64,000 bases of DNA from Natrinema versiforme JCM 10478 (GCF_000337195.1 NZ_AOID01000033.1:22727-86726); one strand, 5' to 3'; positions 1 through 9,249 are shown, numbered from the stretch's first letter. The notes: generated by a model not told the origin, from the letters alone. A program made the numbers and translations.

Positions 1-17
1 CACCGCCTCGGTCACGC

Positions 18-125
18 TCAGATTTCCTCCACCCTGAACTCGAGGCCGTCGGGTGGTCGCGTTTCCACGGTGGTGTCCGCCAGCCGAATGCTCTCTGCCT
101 CGTCGAATCGGACTGTGTTGCTCAT
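18..125 (-). CDS. small acidic hypothetical protein (35 aa)
   Basis: Short reading frame starting at an ATG at 123-125 and ending in TGA at 18-20. The product is 35 residues and acidic, as haloarchaeal proteins are (begins MSNTVRF, ends FRVEEI), which argues for real coding. A longer in-frame extension upstream to 317 is basic and Arg/Ser rich and looks like non-coding read-through, so I start at the inner ATG. It is divergent from the dehydrogenase at 316. I recognise no domain and assign no function. Confidence 0.45.
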   Translation of the reverse strand: MSNTVRFDEAESIRLADTTVETRPPDGLEFRVEEI

Positions 126-315
126 CGCTGTCTCGGTGTGCCTACGGCCCGAGCGGGGGAAACTGTACCGCCGAGACCCGGCGTGTACGGCGTGACCTAC
201 CGCGTCCGAGCGGCTACCCGATGGCGAGGCATCGAGTGAGACTGCTGTGGGACCGCGACCGCGTCCCGCACCCGCTTCGACAACAACTAACTGTCGGCTC
301 GGTGAACGGGCGTCC

Positions 316-1440
316 ATGACCCTCGAGATCGGCGTTCTCGGCTATCGGTTCATGGGGAAAGCACACGCGAACGCGATGGCGCGGCTGCCGATGTTCTTCC
401 CGGACGCACCCGAGATCGAACGCATCGTGCTCGTCGGCCGCGACGAGGAAGCGCTATCGGACGCGGCCGATCGACTCGGATTCAGTTCGGTATCGACGGA
501 CTGGACCGAGGTCGTCGACGAGGTGGATGTCTTCTACAACCTCGGCCCGAATCACGTCCACCGCGAGCCATCGATCGCCGCCCTCGAGGCCGGAACGCCG
601 GTCTTCTGCGAGAAACCGCTCGCGCCGACGCTCGAGGAGGCCGACGAGATGGCCGAGACGGCACGCGAAGCGGGCGACGACGTACCCGCCGGCTGTGCGT
701 TCAACTACCGGTTCGTGCCCGCGATCCAGTACGCAAAGCGGTTGCTCGAGGCGGGCGAACTCGGCGAGATTCAGCAGGTTCGCGGCCGATATCTGCAGGA
801 CTGGCTGGTCGACCCCGAGGCCCCGTGGTCGTGGCGCAACGACGAGGAGATGGCCGGTTCGGGTGCGTTGGGCGATCTCGGCTCGCACACGGTCGATCTC
901 CTGCGATTCCTCGTCGGTTCCGACGACCTCGCCGGCGAGATCGAACGGGTCAGCGGCCACCTGCAGACGTTCGTCGACGAGCGCCCCGTAGAGGGCGGCG
1001 ACGAAACCCGTTCCGTCACCGTCGACGACGCCTATACCGCGCAACTCGAGTTCGAAAACGGTGCCGTCGGATCCCTCGAGGGGACGCGGGTCGCGGCGGG
1101 TCACAAGAACGATCACACGATCGAAATCCACGGCTCCGAGGGGAGCCTGCAGTTCTCGCTCGAGCGGTTGAACGAACTCGAGGTGCTCCGTGATGGAAAT
1201 CGGGGCTACGAGACGATTCTGGTCACCGACGAGGACGATCCCTACGTCGACCACTGGTGGCCACCGGGCCACGTGCTAGGCTGGGAGCACACGTTCATCC
1301 ACGAGAATTACGAGTTCCTCAGCGCGGTTGCGAACGGTGATGCGTTCGAACCCAACTTCGACGACGGCCTCGCCGCCCAGCAGGTCCTCGACGCGATCGA
1401 ACGGAGCGACGAACAGGGCGAGTGGGTCAGTCTCGAGTAA
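316..1440 (+). CDS. Gfo/Idh/MocA family NAD(P)-dependent oxidoreductase
   Basis: 374-residue cytoplasmic dehydrogenase of the glucose-fructose oxidoreductase / inositol dehydrogenase family. The N-terminus is a Rossmann fold (IGVLGYRFMGKAHANA, a variant GxGxxG), followed near residue 100 by the family signature CEKPLAPT, whose Lys takes part in catalysis. The C-terminal part is the usual alpha/beta substrate domain. The sugar or polyol substrate cannot be read from sequence. The upstream in-frame codons are Arg/Pro rich, so I use the ATG at 316 preceding TLEIGVLG. It stands alone, with no sugar transporter or kinase beside it. Confidence 0.85.
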   Translation: MTLEIGVLGYRFMGKAHANAMARLPMFFPDAPEIERIVLVGRDEEALSDAADRLGFSSVSTDWTEVVDEVDVFYNLGPNHVHREPSIAALEAGTPVFCEKPLAPTLEEADEMAETAREAGDDVPAGCAFNYRFVPAIQYAKRLLEAGELGEIQQVRGRYLQDWLVDPEAPWSWRNDEEMAGSGALGDLGSHTVDLLRFLVGSDDLAGEIERVSGHLQTFVDERPVEGGDETRSVTVDDAYTAQLEFENGAVGSLEGTRVAAGHKNDHTIEIHGSEGSLQFSLERLNELEVLRDGNRGYETILVTDEDDPYVDHWWPPGHVLGWEHTFIHENYEFLSAVANGDAFEPNFDDGLAAQQVLDAIERSDEQGEWVSLE

Positions 1441-1891
1441 CGCGGTTCCGATCTCGATCCGGAGCACTTGCTCTCCCTAGCAACGGGCTTCCGGGCCCGC
1501 CTCGAGCGGTCTCAGTCCGAGAAACGAGAGCCGATCGGCTGGGATGTGTCTACCCCCTTGCCAACAACAGCAGGAAGTAGACCGACGAAACGAGCCCGCT
1601 GCGTGTACTGGCAGCAGAGAATACCACGTCCTCCCCACCCGATTCGCTCGTTCCCTTCGGTCACTCACTCATCCCTCGCGCGAGTTCGTCCCGCGATTCA
1701 CTGTCGTTCATCACGGGACAGCACGCGCCACTGCACTGGATCAACAGCCGGTCTGTAGCGGATACGGTGGAGCATTCGTCGAGAGCCAGAACGACAGTGT
1801 GGCGGCACGCGTCCGATCCCTTCCGACGCGCGAGTAATGCTCGGCGCGTGACAGGATTTTTTGTAGCTCCGCTAAGAATAACTCCGTGGGA
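1441..1891. other. 451-bp intergenic region, nothing convincing
   Basis: Open frames here (for example 1468-1758 and 1741-2127 minus) encode Arg/Ser/Pro-rich, non-acidic peptides and are not credible genes. I see no tRNA or strong hairpin. A T-rich stretch at 1857-1864 could be the promoter of the following SHOCT gene. Confidence 0.6.
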
Positions 1892-2326
1892 ATGGACGAC
1901 AGGATTCGGGCATTCATCGCCAATGAGGGCTGGCTACTGGTGGCGATCCTGACGTTCGCACTGACGAGTATCGCCGGCATCGCCGGCCTCGGAGCGCTCG
2001 CGGGCGCGATCTCGGTTATCGGGTGGTTCCTGCTGACGCCAATTCTGCTGTTCTGGGGCGACGAGGTCGCGCTGTTGCTCGAGGACGCCGACGCGACGGG
2101 CGCGACGCAAACCACCGATACAGACACCGAATCGGACCCGCTCGAGGAACTGAAACGCCGCTACGCGGCGGGCGAGATCAACGAGACGGAGTTCGAATAT
2201 CGACTCGAGCGGCTCGTGGCAGTCGACGATATCCCGGACGAGGCGGTCGATACCGAGTCGGTCGACGAGATTCGGACCGACTCGCTCGAGCGCGATCGCG
2301 AGCGGGAACGAGAGCCGGAGCGCTAG
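1892..2326 (+). CDS. SHOCT domain membrane protein
   Basis: 144 residues. Two hydrophobic segments at about 10-60 suggest a small membrane anchor. An acidic Thr/Asp linker is followed at about 87-112 by a SHOCT motif (LEELKRRYAAGEINETEF), a short helical element at protein C-termini thought to mediate oligomerisation or substrate contacts. The tail is rich in charged Glu/Arg repeats. The ATG at 1892 is chosen over a GTG at 1886. A paralogue with the same architecture is at 14108. The exact role is unknown. Confidence 0.75.
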   Translation: MDDRIRAFIANEGWLLVAILTFALTSIAGIAGLGALAGAISVIGWFLLTPILLFWGDEVALLLEDADATGATQTTDTDTESDPLEELKRRYAAGEINETEFEYRLERLVAVDDIPDEAVDTESVDEIRTDSLERDREREREPER

Positions 2327-2412
2327 CTGCGGGTCCTCGGTTACGATAGCGCCGCTCGTCGATCGCCGGAGGCGTCGGATATTCCCGGCTGGCGACCCAA
2401 CGACGATTCGCT

Positions 2413-3417
2413 ATGGCTGCGGAGATGACTGCCTACGTTATCGAGGAGTATGGCGACCCAGATGTCTTCACGGAGACGACCCGCGAGGTCCCCGACCCCG
2501 AGCCGAACGAGATCCGCGTCGAGGTCGCTGCGTCGAGTCTCAACCCCGTCGATTACAAGCTCCGGCAGGGTGCGCTTCCGGACTTCGCCCCCGAATTCCC
2601 GGCGACGCTTCACTGCGACGTGTCGGGCGTCGTCGACGCGGTCGGGGAAAACGTCGACCGGTTCGAGGAAGGCGACGAGGTGTACGGCATGCCCGGCGGC
2701 GCGGGCCGGCAGGGGAGCCTCGCCGACTTCGTCGTCGGCCACGCCGGCACGTTCGCACACGCGCCGGACTCGATCTCGCTCGAGGAGAGCGCCGCCCTCC
2801 CGGTCGTCGCGCTCACGGCGTGGGAGCTACTCGCCGACAAGACCAGCGTCGACATCGACGAGGAGGTGCTCGTCTACGGCGGCAGCGGCGGCGTCGGCCA
2901 CATCGCGGTCCAACTGGCCCGCTGGTTCGGCGCGGACATCACCGCGACGGGCTCGAGCGCCGAGAAACGCGACCTCGCGGAGCGACTCGGTGCCGACGCG
3001 ACCGTCGACTACACCGAGACCGACGTTGAGGCGTACGTCGACGAACACGCCTCCGGTGCCGGCTTCGATACCGTCGTCGACCCGATCGGGGACGACCACC
3101 TCGAGACGGCCTTCGAGGCGGTCCGGCCCTACGGTACCGTTGTGACGACCGAGTCGAGCGCGGCCCAAGAATTGGACCTCGGCCCGATGCACGCGAACTC
3201 CCTCGAGCTCGGCGTCGTGCTCGTTATTCTGCCCGTGTTGCTCGGCGACCGGCAGGAGCGCATCGGCGAGGAGCTCGCCGACATCGCAGCGCTTGTCGAC
3301 GACGGGGCGATCGAACCCCACATCGACGAACGATTCGCCTTCGACGACGTCGCCGAGGCACACCGTCGCGGCGAGGCCGGTGACTTCCTCGGGAAGCTGC
3401 TGCTCGTCAACGAGTAA
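2413..3417 (+). CDS. NADPH:quinone reductase-like zinc-free MDR oxidoreductase
   Basis: 334-residue medium-chain dehydrogenase/reductase of the quinone-reductase branch. The N-terminal GroES-like domain carries the VAASSLNPVDYKLRQG region typical of QOR-type enzymes. The cofactor domain has GGSGGVGHIAVQLARWFGA, the NADPH-binding AxGGVG-type loop. The structural-zinc cysteines of alcohol dehydrogenases are absent. It probably reduces quinones or enones with NADPH, but the substrate is unknown. A second ATG at 2425 (MTAYVIEE) is an equally plausible start. Monocistronic. Confidence 0.85.
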   Translation: MAAEMTAYVIEEYGDPDVFTETTREVPDPEPNEIRVEVAASSLNPVDYKLRQGALPDFAPEFPATLHCDVSGVVDAVGENVDRFEEGDEVYGMPGGAGRQGSLADFVVGHAGTFAHAPDSISLEESAALPVVALTAWELLADKTSVDIDEEVLVYGGSGGVGHIAVQLARWFGADITATGSSAEKRDLAERLGADATVDYTETDVEAYVDEHASGAGFDTVVDPIGDDHLETAFEAVRPYGTVVTTESSAAQELDLGPMHANSLELGVVLVILPVLLGDRQERIGEELADIAALVDDGAIEPHIDERFAFDDVAEAHRRGEAGDFLGKLLLVNE

Positions 3418-3516
3418 GCGGCGGCCGGAATCGCGACTCAGTGCGGTCAGCCGATCGACCATGTACCGGTGCGAGGTCGTGCGGTCGGCTCCGTTGGCTT
3501 GAGACCGTCCGCCCGA

Positions 3517-3765
3517 CTACGTCGATTCGATTTTCCCGACCGTGTGAATCTCGTCGTAGCGCACGCTGCCCTCGTCGAGCGGTTTGCCGTCAATCTCGAG
3601 GTAGCCGGGTTCGAAACTCGTCAGTTCGCCGGTGACATCTGTTTCGTGGTCTTCGGTCCGTTCGTCGCTGCGGACCTCGACGATATCGCCGATCTCGAGG
3701 TGTTCTTGGACGAGCGCTCTCCGCCGGTCCGCGTCGGCGTCGGGTGGAATTTCTATATTGGTCAT
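3517..3765 (-). CDS. hypothetical acidic protein (82 aa)
   Basis: 82 residues, strongly acidic, starting MTNIEIPPDADADRR. The first third is helical and charged; the rest has alternating hydrophobic and charged residues (IGDIVEVRSDE, YLEIDGKPLDEG) resembling a small beta-barrel (SH3 or KOW-like) fold, which is inference only. Typical haloarchaeal composition supports coding. It lies between and transcribed against the two flanking genes. No family recognised. Confidence 0.6.
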   Translation of the reverse strand: MTNIEIPPDADADRRRALVQEHLEIGDIVEVRSDERTEDHETDVTGELTSFEPGYLEIDGKPLDEGSVRYDEIHTVGKIEST

Positions 3766-3860
3766 CGTACGTCAACGGTCCACGGCCACGCCGGTAGTAG
3801 TTGAGCCGGTATTCGCAACTCGCGGTCGTCGATCGGGGGACCGCCGCGCTCGGACGACCG

Positions 3861-3868
3861 TTTTTGTA
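3861..3868 (+). promoter_or_regulatory. TATA-like box for HD phosphohydrolase
   Basis: TTTTTGTA centred about 26 bases upstream of the ATG at 3891, the spacing expected for a leaderless haloarchaeal transcript. It supports the chosen start. Confidence 0.45.
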
Positions 3869-3890
3869 CGAACGGGCCGAAACGCGACCA

Positions 3891-5123
3891 ATGAAGATCG
3901 TCAAGGACAGCGTCCACGACCACATTCAGGTCGATGGCGTCGCCCGCGACCTCCTCGATACGCCGGAACTACAGCGGCTCCGGCGGATCAGCCAACTCGG
4001 GACCGTCTCGCTGGTCTACCCCTCGGCCAATCACACCCGCTTCGAGCACAGCCTCGGCGTCTACCACCTCGCCTGCGAGGCCCTCGAGCAACTCGGCGTC
4101 GAGGGGCGGCAGGCAGAGCGGGTCCACGCCGCGGCCATGCTCCACGACGTCGGCCACGGCCCGTTCAGTCACAATCTCGAGGCGCTTACCCACCGCCGAA
4201 CGGGTCGCTACCACGACGACGTCCACGACCTGCTCGCGAACGGGGCAGTCGGGGATGTGTTAGGAGAGCACGGCCTAGAGCCCGACACGGTCGCGGATCT
4301 GGTCGCCGGCGAGGGGCGGTTCGGCCAGCTCGTCTCGGGCGAACTCGACGTCGATCGGATGGACTATCTGGTGCGGGACGCCCACCACACCGGGGTTCCC
4401 TATGGGACGATCGATCACGGCCGACTCGTCCGCGAACTCACCTTCGCGGACGGCGAACTCGTCCTCGACGAGGGGAACGTCCAGACCGCCGAGAGCCTGC
4501 TGGTCGCACGGGCGCTCATGAACCCGACGGTCTACAGCCACAGCGTCGCCCGGATCAGCAAGGCGATGCTCCGGCGGGCGAGCGAACGGCTACTGGACGC
4601 GCCCACTACCGATATCGACGCCGAGACTCTCCAGCGGATGGACGACTACGATTTGATCGTGGCCCTACGCTCGTGCAACGAGACGGCGGCGTTCTGCCGC
4701 CGACTGGACCAGCGCGACCTGTTCAAGCGGGCCGTGTGGGCCGAGATCGACGACGTGCCGGGCGGAATCATTGAGTCGGACCACGAGACGATCCGCGAGT
4801 TCGAACGGGAGATCAGCGATCGAGCCGGCGTCGACCCGGACCGCGTCATCCTCGACGTGCCGAGTCGGCCGTCGATGACGGAGTCCACGACGCGCGTGAT
4901 GGTCAACGGCGAGATCCGCCAACTGGACCAGCAGTCGCCGCTGGTCGAGGCGCTGCGCGCCGCCCAGTACTCCCAGTGGCGGCTCGGGGTCTACTCGCCG
5001 CCGGAACTGCGTGACCGAGTCGGCCGGGCCGCGGTCGACGTGCTCGGGCTCGATATCGACGGTGCGCTGGTCAGCGAGGTTCGCGACGGAATGGACGCGA
5101 CGCTGGATCAGTTCGTCGAATAG
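3891..5123 (+). CDS. HD domain phosphohydrolase (SAMHD1/dGTPase-like)
   Basis: 410-residue HD-superfamily hydrolase, related to COG1078 proteins and in fold to dNTP triphosphohydrolases. The metal site is visible: H53 in TRFEHSLG, H85-D86 in MLHDVGHGPFSH with H89 and H94 following, and an Asp in ELDVDRMDYLVRDA. The start with KDSVHDHIQVD is characteristic of this family; an in-frame extension back to 3801 lacks haloarchaeal composition and lies upstream of the promoter, so the ATG at 3891 is used. It probably hydrolyses (d)NTPs or a related phosphoester; the substrate is not readable. Confidence 0.85.
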   Translation: MKIVKDSVHDHIQVDGVARDLLDTPELQRLRRISQLGTVSLVYPSANHTRFEHSLGVYHLACEALEQLGVEGRQAERVHAAAMLHDVGHGPFSHNLEALTHRRTGRYHDDVHDLLANGAVGDVLGEHGLEPDTVADLVAGEGRFGQLVSGELDVDRMDYLVRDAHHTGVPYGTIDHGRLVRELTFADGELVLDEGNVQTAESLLVARALMNPTVYSHSVARISKAMLRRASERLLDAPTTDIDAETLQRMDDYDLIVALRSCNETAAFCRRLDQRDLFKRAVWAEIDDVPGGIIESDHETIREFEREISDRAGVDPDRVILDVPSRPSMTESTTRVMVNGEIRQLDQQSPLVEALRAAQYSQWRLGVYSPPELRDRVGRAAVDVLGLDIDGALVSEVRDGMDATLDQFVE

Positions 5124-5223
5124 CGACTTTCAGGGCTATAGCGGCCGATTCAGCCGGAGAAGTCGCTCGAGGTGGCCAATTCAGGCTCGCGCCTTATCCC
5201 CGCTGGGTGGAGAGAACTATGCG

Positions 5224-5433
5224 ATGAGTAAATTTGTGAGTCGGCTCTCGATCTTGCTCGTTGCAGCGACTGTAATCGCCGTGGTACTGGTCGGCTGGGC
5301 GGGCGGATTCCTCACGATCGAATCGCTCAGCTGGTCCAATTCGGCCGTCGTCGCTGGACTCTCGCTGCTCGCCCTCTCCGGACTGATCGCCGTGCTGTAC
5401 GAACCGCTCGAGATCGACGACGAGTCGAACTGA
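5224..5433 (+). CDS. small two-helix membrane protein
   Basis: 69 residues with two predicted membrane helices (about 8-28 and 39-58) and a short acidic tail ending EIDDESN. Good ATG start (MSKFVSRLS). No family recognised. It sits between the HD hydrolase and the amidohydrolase on the same strand, with gaps of about 100 and 77 bases, so it is probably its own transcript. Function unknown. Confidence 0.65.
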   Translation: MSKFVSRLSILLVAATVIAVVLVGWAGGFLTIESLSWSNSAVVAGLSLLALSGLIAVLYEPLEIDDESN

Positions 5434-5510
5434 TTCCGCCGGTCGCCGTCTGCTGTCCGACGCCGACGCCACCCCGAATCGTTGAAGGCGGTGACTGCAA
5501 ACTACCTCGT

Positions 5511-6530
5511 ATGGAACGAACGGGAACGATCCTCCGCGGCCGCGAGTTCGAACCTGTCGAGGGACGGGTCGTCATCGGCGACGACGGCCGCATCGAGGCC
5601 ATCGAAGAAACGGCGGTCGAGAGCGACGACATCATCCTCCCGGCCTTCGTCAACGCCCACACCCACATCGGCGACTCGATCGCCAAGGAGGCCGGCGGCG
5701 GCCTCTCGCTCGAGGAACTGGTCGCCCCGCCGGACGGGCTGAAACACCGACTTCTCAGGGACGCCTCCCGCGACGAACTCGTGACCGCGATGGAGCAATC
5801 GCTGCGGTTCATGCAGCAGGCCGGCACCGCCGCCTGTCTGGATTTCCGCGAAGGCGATGTCGCGGGGGTTCGGATGCTCGAGGACGCCGTGGACGGCCTC
5901 GAGATCGACGCGTTGTCGTTCGCCCGGGGCTCCGTCGACGCGATGCGCGCCGGCGACGGCTACGGCGCGAGCGGCGCGAACGACGACAGCTTCGACCGGG
6001 AGCGAGCGGCGACCCGCGAGGCGGGCAAACCCTTCGGCATCCACGCGGGCGAGGTCGACGAGACCGACATCGACCCGGCCCTGGACCTCGAGCCGGACTT
6101 TCTGGTCCACATGGTCAACCCCGAACCGGACCACCTCGAGCGGGTGGCAGAACAGGACGTGCCGATCGTCGTCTGTCCGCGCTCGAACCTCGTCACCGAC
6201 GTTGGGCTCTCGCCCTACGAAGACCTCCACGAGCGAACGACGCTCGCACTCGGGACGGACAACGTGATGCTCAACTCGCCGTCGATGTTCCGCGAGATGG
6301 AGTTCCTCGCGAAGCTCTCCGATCTCTCCGCGGCCGATATCCTCCGCATGGCGACGATCAACGGGGCCGAGATCGCCGACCTCGAGTACGGCCTGCTCGA
6401 ACCCGGCCGGGAGGCCCGACTGCTGGTGCTCGACGGCGATTCGGACAACCTCGTCGGCGCGCGGGACCCGGTCCGAGCCGTGGTCCGGCGGGCGGGTGTC
6501 GACGACGTTCAGGAAGTCATTTACGGGTGA
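5511..6530 (+). CDS. amidohydrolase family metal-dependent hydrolase
   Basis: 339 residues of the cytosine-deaminase/chlorohydrolase branch of the amidohydrolase superfamily. Metal ligands are visible: H50 and H52 in VNAHTHIGDS, a His in FGIHAGEVDETD, a His in FLVHMVNPEPDHLE, and an Asp in LALGTDNVMLNSPS. The short beta domain at both ends (start ILRGREFEPVEG, end RLLVLDGDSD) is typical. It probably deaminates or hydrolyses a heterocyclic or amide compound. It is shorter than most ATZ/TRZ enzymes (about 430 residues). Substrate unknown. Confidence 0.85.
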   Translation: MERTGTILRGREFEPVEGRVVIGDDGRIEAIEETAVESDDIILPAFVNAHTHIGDSIAKEAGGGLSLEELVAPPDGLKHRLLRDASRDELVTAMEQSLRFMQQAGTAACLDFREGDVAGVRMLEDAVDGLEIDALSFARGSVDAMRAGDGYGASGANDDSFDRERAATREAGKPFGIHAGEVDETDIDPALDLEPDFLVHMVNPEPDHLERVAEQDVPIVVCPRSNLVTDVGLSPYEDLHERTTLALGTDNVMLNSPSMFREMEFLAKLSDLSAADILRMATINGAEIADLEYGLLEPGREARLLVLDGDSDNLVGARDPVRAVVRRAGVDDVQEVIYG

Positions 6531-6566
6531 CGCGACGCCGGCAAAACGAGCGAACTGCAGGCCGCG

Positions 6567-7067
6567 TCAGTCGAGTCGCTCGGACGTTTCCGCGTGCTCT
6601 CTCGCGAGTTCGACGTACCGATCCGCCGTCGCCTCGAGCCCCGGATCGTCGATCTCCGTTTTCGGCTCGGCGGGCGCGCCGGCGACGAGCGTCGATTCGG
6701 GGACCTCGGTGCCTTCGGTGACGACGCTGCCGGCGGCGACGACCGCGCCTTCGCCGACATGAGCGGCGTCGAGGACGACCGCGTTCATCCCGACCAGCGC
6801 GCGCTCGGCGACGGTCGCGTCGTGGACGATGGCACTGTGGCCCACCGTCGAATAGGGCGCGAGTTCGGCGTCCTCGTGGAGGACGGCGTTGTCCTGGACG
6901 TTCGCTCCCTCGCCGACGACGATCGTGCCGTGATCGCCGCGCAGCGTGGTGTTGGGCCAGACGCTGGCCTCGTCTTCGATGACGACATCGCCGATGACGA
7001 CCGCGGCGTCGTCGACGTACGCGGAGTCGGCGACTCGCGGTTCCGTCCCGTCGAACGATCGTAGCAT
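6567..7067 (-). CDS. gamma-carbonic anhydrase-like hexapeptide protein
   Basis: 166-residue left-handed beta-helix protein. Residues matching the gamma-carbonic anhydrase active site are present: R43 and D45 (LRGDHG), D59, and three His at 64, 77 and 82 (LHED, GHSAIVHD), with the H-x4-H spacing of the Cam family. Hexapeptide repeats (AVVIGDVVIEDEASVW) run through it. It may be a zinc or iron carbonic anhydrase acting as a trimer. Homologues are also annotated only as acyltransferase-like, so activity is unproven. The upstream extension to 7196 is not supported by composition, so I use the ATG at 7065-7067. Confidence 0.8.
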   Translation of the reverse strand: MLRSFDGTEPRVADSAYVDDAAVVIGDVVIEDEASVWPNTTLRGDHGTIVVGEGANVQDNAVLHEDAELAPYSTVGHSAIVHDATVAERALVGMNAVVLDAAHVGEGAVVAAGSVVTEGTEVPESTLVAGAPAEPKTEIDDPGLEATADRYVELAREHAETSERLD

Positions 7068-7336
7068 AGCCGTTCCTGTCTCGAGAATCGCCTTGAAGGT
7101 GCCCATCGGGACCGGCGGCGGTCGCGGGATCGACTGCCATATCGGCGGTCTCTTGGCCTGGACGAAAGCGTACGAACCGGTCGTTTCCGAAACCAATACA
7201 GTTTGGCATCACGGCTAATGCGCGATCCGTACAAAACGAGACGTGGCGGCATGCTGCCGTCCAGACGGATAGCGCCTGCCGCCGTGTCATCCCCCCGAAC
7301 CACCCACGGTTCGGACTCCCCTTTCGTTTCGCTGCC

Positions 7337-7621
7337 CTACTCGTCCCGATCGGCGTCGGACAACCGCTCCGAGAGCCGGTCGAACCGCTCCCGCGTCGAC
7401 TCCCGACGCTCCCGTTCGGCGTCCGCGCGATACGATGCCTCGAGTACCGTCTCCTCGTCGACGGTCACCTCGAAGACGGCCCCCTCGTGTCGGCCGTCCG
7501 CCGGCAGCTGCTCGACATCGACGAGGCGCTCGTCGACCGCCTCGCCGTCGTCCTCGAGCAGGAGGACCGCCGTCTCCCCGTCGACGATCCGATCGAGGAC
7601 TGCGGTGTAGCGCTCGCTCAT
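7337..7621 (-). CDS. DUF3006 family protein
   Basis: 94 residues. The first half has the DUF3006 pattern: YTAVLDRIVDGETAVLLLEDDG followed by a short proline-containing strand (EQLPADGRHEGAVF). The C-terminal third is a charged helix. DUF3006 genes are commonly found beside ComEC-like metallo-beta-lactamase proteins. That is the case here: the upstream MBL gene ends at 7624 and this one starts at 7621, so they are almost certainly cotranscribed. Function unknown; a partner or regulator of the MBL protein is inference. Confidence 0.8.
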   Translation of the reverse strand: MSERYTAVLDRIVDGETAVLLLEDDGEAVDERLVDVEQLPADGRHEGAVFEVTVDEETVLEASYRADAERERRESTRERFDRLSERLSDADRDE

Positions 7622-7623
7622 GG

Positions 7624-8691
7624 TCAGTGCCCCGCGGTACGCGCGCCAGCGCCATCAATCGCCGGTCGATCCCCGCCGGTCACCGGGTGCACGCCGTTGC
7701 CCGCCGCTCGCGGTTCGATAGTCTGCGGTGGCTCGAGTGACGACTGCGCCTCCTGCTTTCGCTCGAGCAATGCTTCCGGATCGGTCGGCGCGTCGCGTTC
7801 CGTCTCGACCGACGCGTCGGTGCCGTCGCTCGTCAGGACGATATCGCCGTGGACGCCGGTCCAGTAGGTCTCGACTCCGCGGTCAGCGAAGGCCTGCAGG
7901 ACCTCGTCGTGGGGGTGGCCGTATTGGGAGTCGAGCGCGCTCGAGATGATCGCCGTCTCCGGATCGACCGCCTTGAGGAACGGGTCGCTCGAGGAGGTCG
8001 ACGAGCCGTGGTGGCCCGCCTGATAGGCGTCGGCGGCGAGGGACTCGCCGTGGTCCTCGACCAACCGGCGTTCGGTGCTCGCCTCGATATCGCCGGTCGT
8101 CAGGTACGAGAACTCGCCGAACGAAAGCGAGAGGACGACGCCATTGGCATCGACGCTGTCGCCTTCTCCGCCCTCGGGCGGGTTGAGGACGGTTGCCTCG
8201 AGGTCGTCGTCCTCGAGCGGGAGGTCGTCGCCCGCCGCGACCTCGAACAGTCGGACATCGTACTCCTCGATCGCGTCGAGGTAGTTGTCGTAGGTCGCGG
8301 TCGTGTGGGGCACGCCGGAGTCGTAGGCCGCGCCGACGCCGTCGCCTTCCTCCTCGAGATATTCGATGACCTCGGGGTGGCCGCCGATGTGATCGGCGTG
8401 GCCGTGGGTCGCGACCAGATGATCGATGCGGTCGATATCGCGGGCCTCGAGGGAGTCGATGATCTCCTGCCCGTCGTCGCGGTAATCGCCCGTATCGATC
8501 AGGATCGTCTCGCCGGCGGGAGTGACGACGAGCGTCGAATCGGCCTGCCCGGCGTCGATGTGGTGGATCTCGAGGTCGCCGCTGACATCGCTCGCCGGCC
8601 CGTCGCCGCCGCCGATACTGTCGAGTCCGCTGCTACAACCCGCGAGGACGAGCAGTCCCGCGACCGCCACGACCAGTACGCCCCGTCGCAT
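7624..8691 (-). CDS. ComEC-like metallo-beta-lactamase-fold lipoprotein
   Basis: 355 residues. The N-terminus is a lipoprotein signal peptide with lipobox LAGC (Cys19), so the protein is probably anchored outside the cell membrane. Next comes an MBL-fold hydrolase domain that opens with IHHIDAGQADSTLV, as in the soluble domain of ComEC/Rec2, with the metal motif [10 protein letters not shown] and later TTGDIE and AGHHGSS. The ComEC channel domain is absent. It could be an extracellular nuclease or phosphodiesterase. The start MRRGVLVV gives a proper signal peptide; the extension to 8814 does not. Translationally adjacent to the DUF3006 gene. Confidence 0.85.
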   Translation of the reverse strand: MRRGVLVVAVAGLLVLAGCSSGLDSIGGGDGPASDVSGDLEIHHIDAGQADSTLVVTPAGETILIDTGDYRDDGQEIIDSLEARDIDRIDHLVATHGHADHIGGHPEVIEYLEEEGDGVGAAYDSGVPHTTATYDNYLDAIEEYDVRLFEVAAGDDLPLEDDDLEATVLNPPEGGEGDSVDANGVVLSLSFGEFSYLTTGDIEASTERRLVEDHGESLAADAYQAGHHGSSTSSSDPFLKAVDPETAIISSALDSQYGHPHDEVLQAFADRGVETYWTGVHGDIVLTSDGTDASVETERDAPTDPEALLERKQEAQSSLEPPQTIEPRAAGNGVHPVTGGDRPAIDGAGARTAGH

Positions 8692-8853
8692 TCGTGGTCC
8701 GATCGACGGGCGCAGCGGATATGTGCGTTCGGACCCGCCAACGGCCGTGACTGTTCGGACAGGACCCATCACGGCTCTCGAGATCGAGCGCGAGAACCGA
8801 AAAGAGAGACACAAATCGCGAATCGCGAACTGAATCGACGGTGGCGGCCCCTC

Positions 8854-9249
8854 TCAGAACGCGTCGCCCTCGAAGCTCGTCTCCGCGTGCAGGCTGTCTT
8901 TCAGCGCGTCGTGGACCTTGCAGAGTTCGAAGGCGCGCTCGGTGATCTCCTCGCCGGTGTCGTCGTCGACATCGGCTTCGACGCGGATATCGAACTGGAT
9001 CGACTCGAGTTTGTCGTCGTCGTTGAGGTCGCCGTTCGCCTCGATCTCGATCCGGCCGAGGTCGTCGGCCCCGCGCTGCTGGCCGCCGACCCGCAGCGCC
9101 GGCACGTAACAGGAGCCGTAGGCCGCGAGCAGGGTCTCGAGCGTGTCGGGGCCGTCCTCGCCGTTGGCGTCGATCGTCGTCTCGAAGTCCCGGATCTCGT
9201 TCGTCGCGCTGTACCCCTCCTCGGAGACGGTGGTGACTGCTTTCGCCAT
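8854..9249 (-). CDS. OsmC family protein
   Basis: 131 residues with the OsmC/Ohr fold pattern. One Cys is at the start of the central helix (AAYGSCYVPALR) and a second near the C-terminal helix (FELCKVHDAL), the positions of the redox-active pair in OsmC-type peroxide reductases. The family reduces organic hydroperoxides in the cytoplasm. The helical Cys usually sits in a different local context in Ohr, so general OsmC is the safer call. Single gene, divergent from the small ORF at 9441. Confidence 0.85.
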   Translation of the reverse strand: MAKAVTTVSEEGYSATNEIRDFETTIDANGEDGPDTLETLLAAYGSCYVPALRVGGQQRGADDLGRIEIEANGDLNDDDKLESIQFDIRVEADVDDDTGEEITERAFELCKVHDALKDSLHAETSFEGDAF

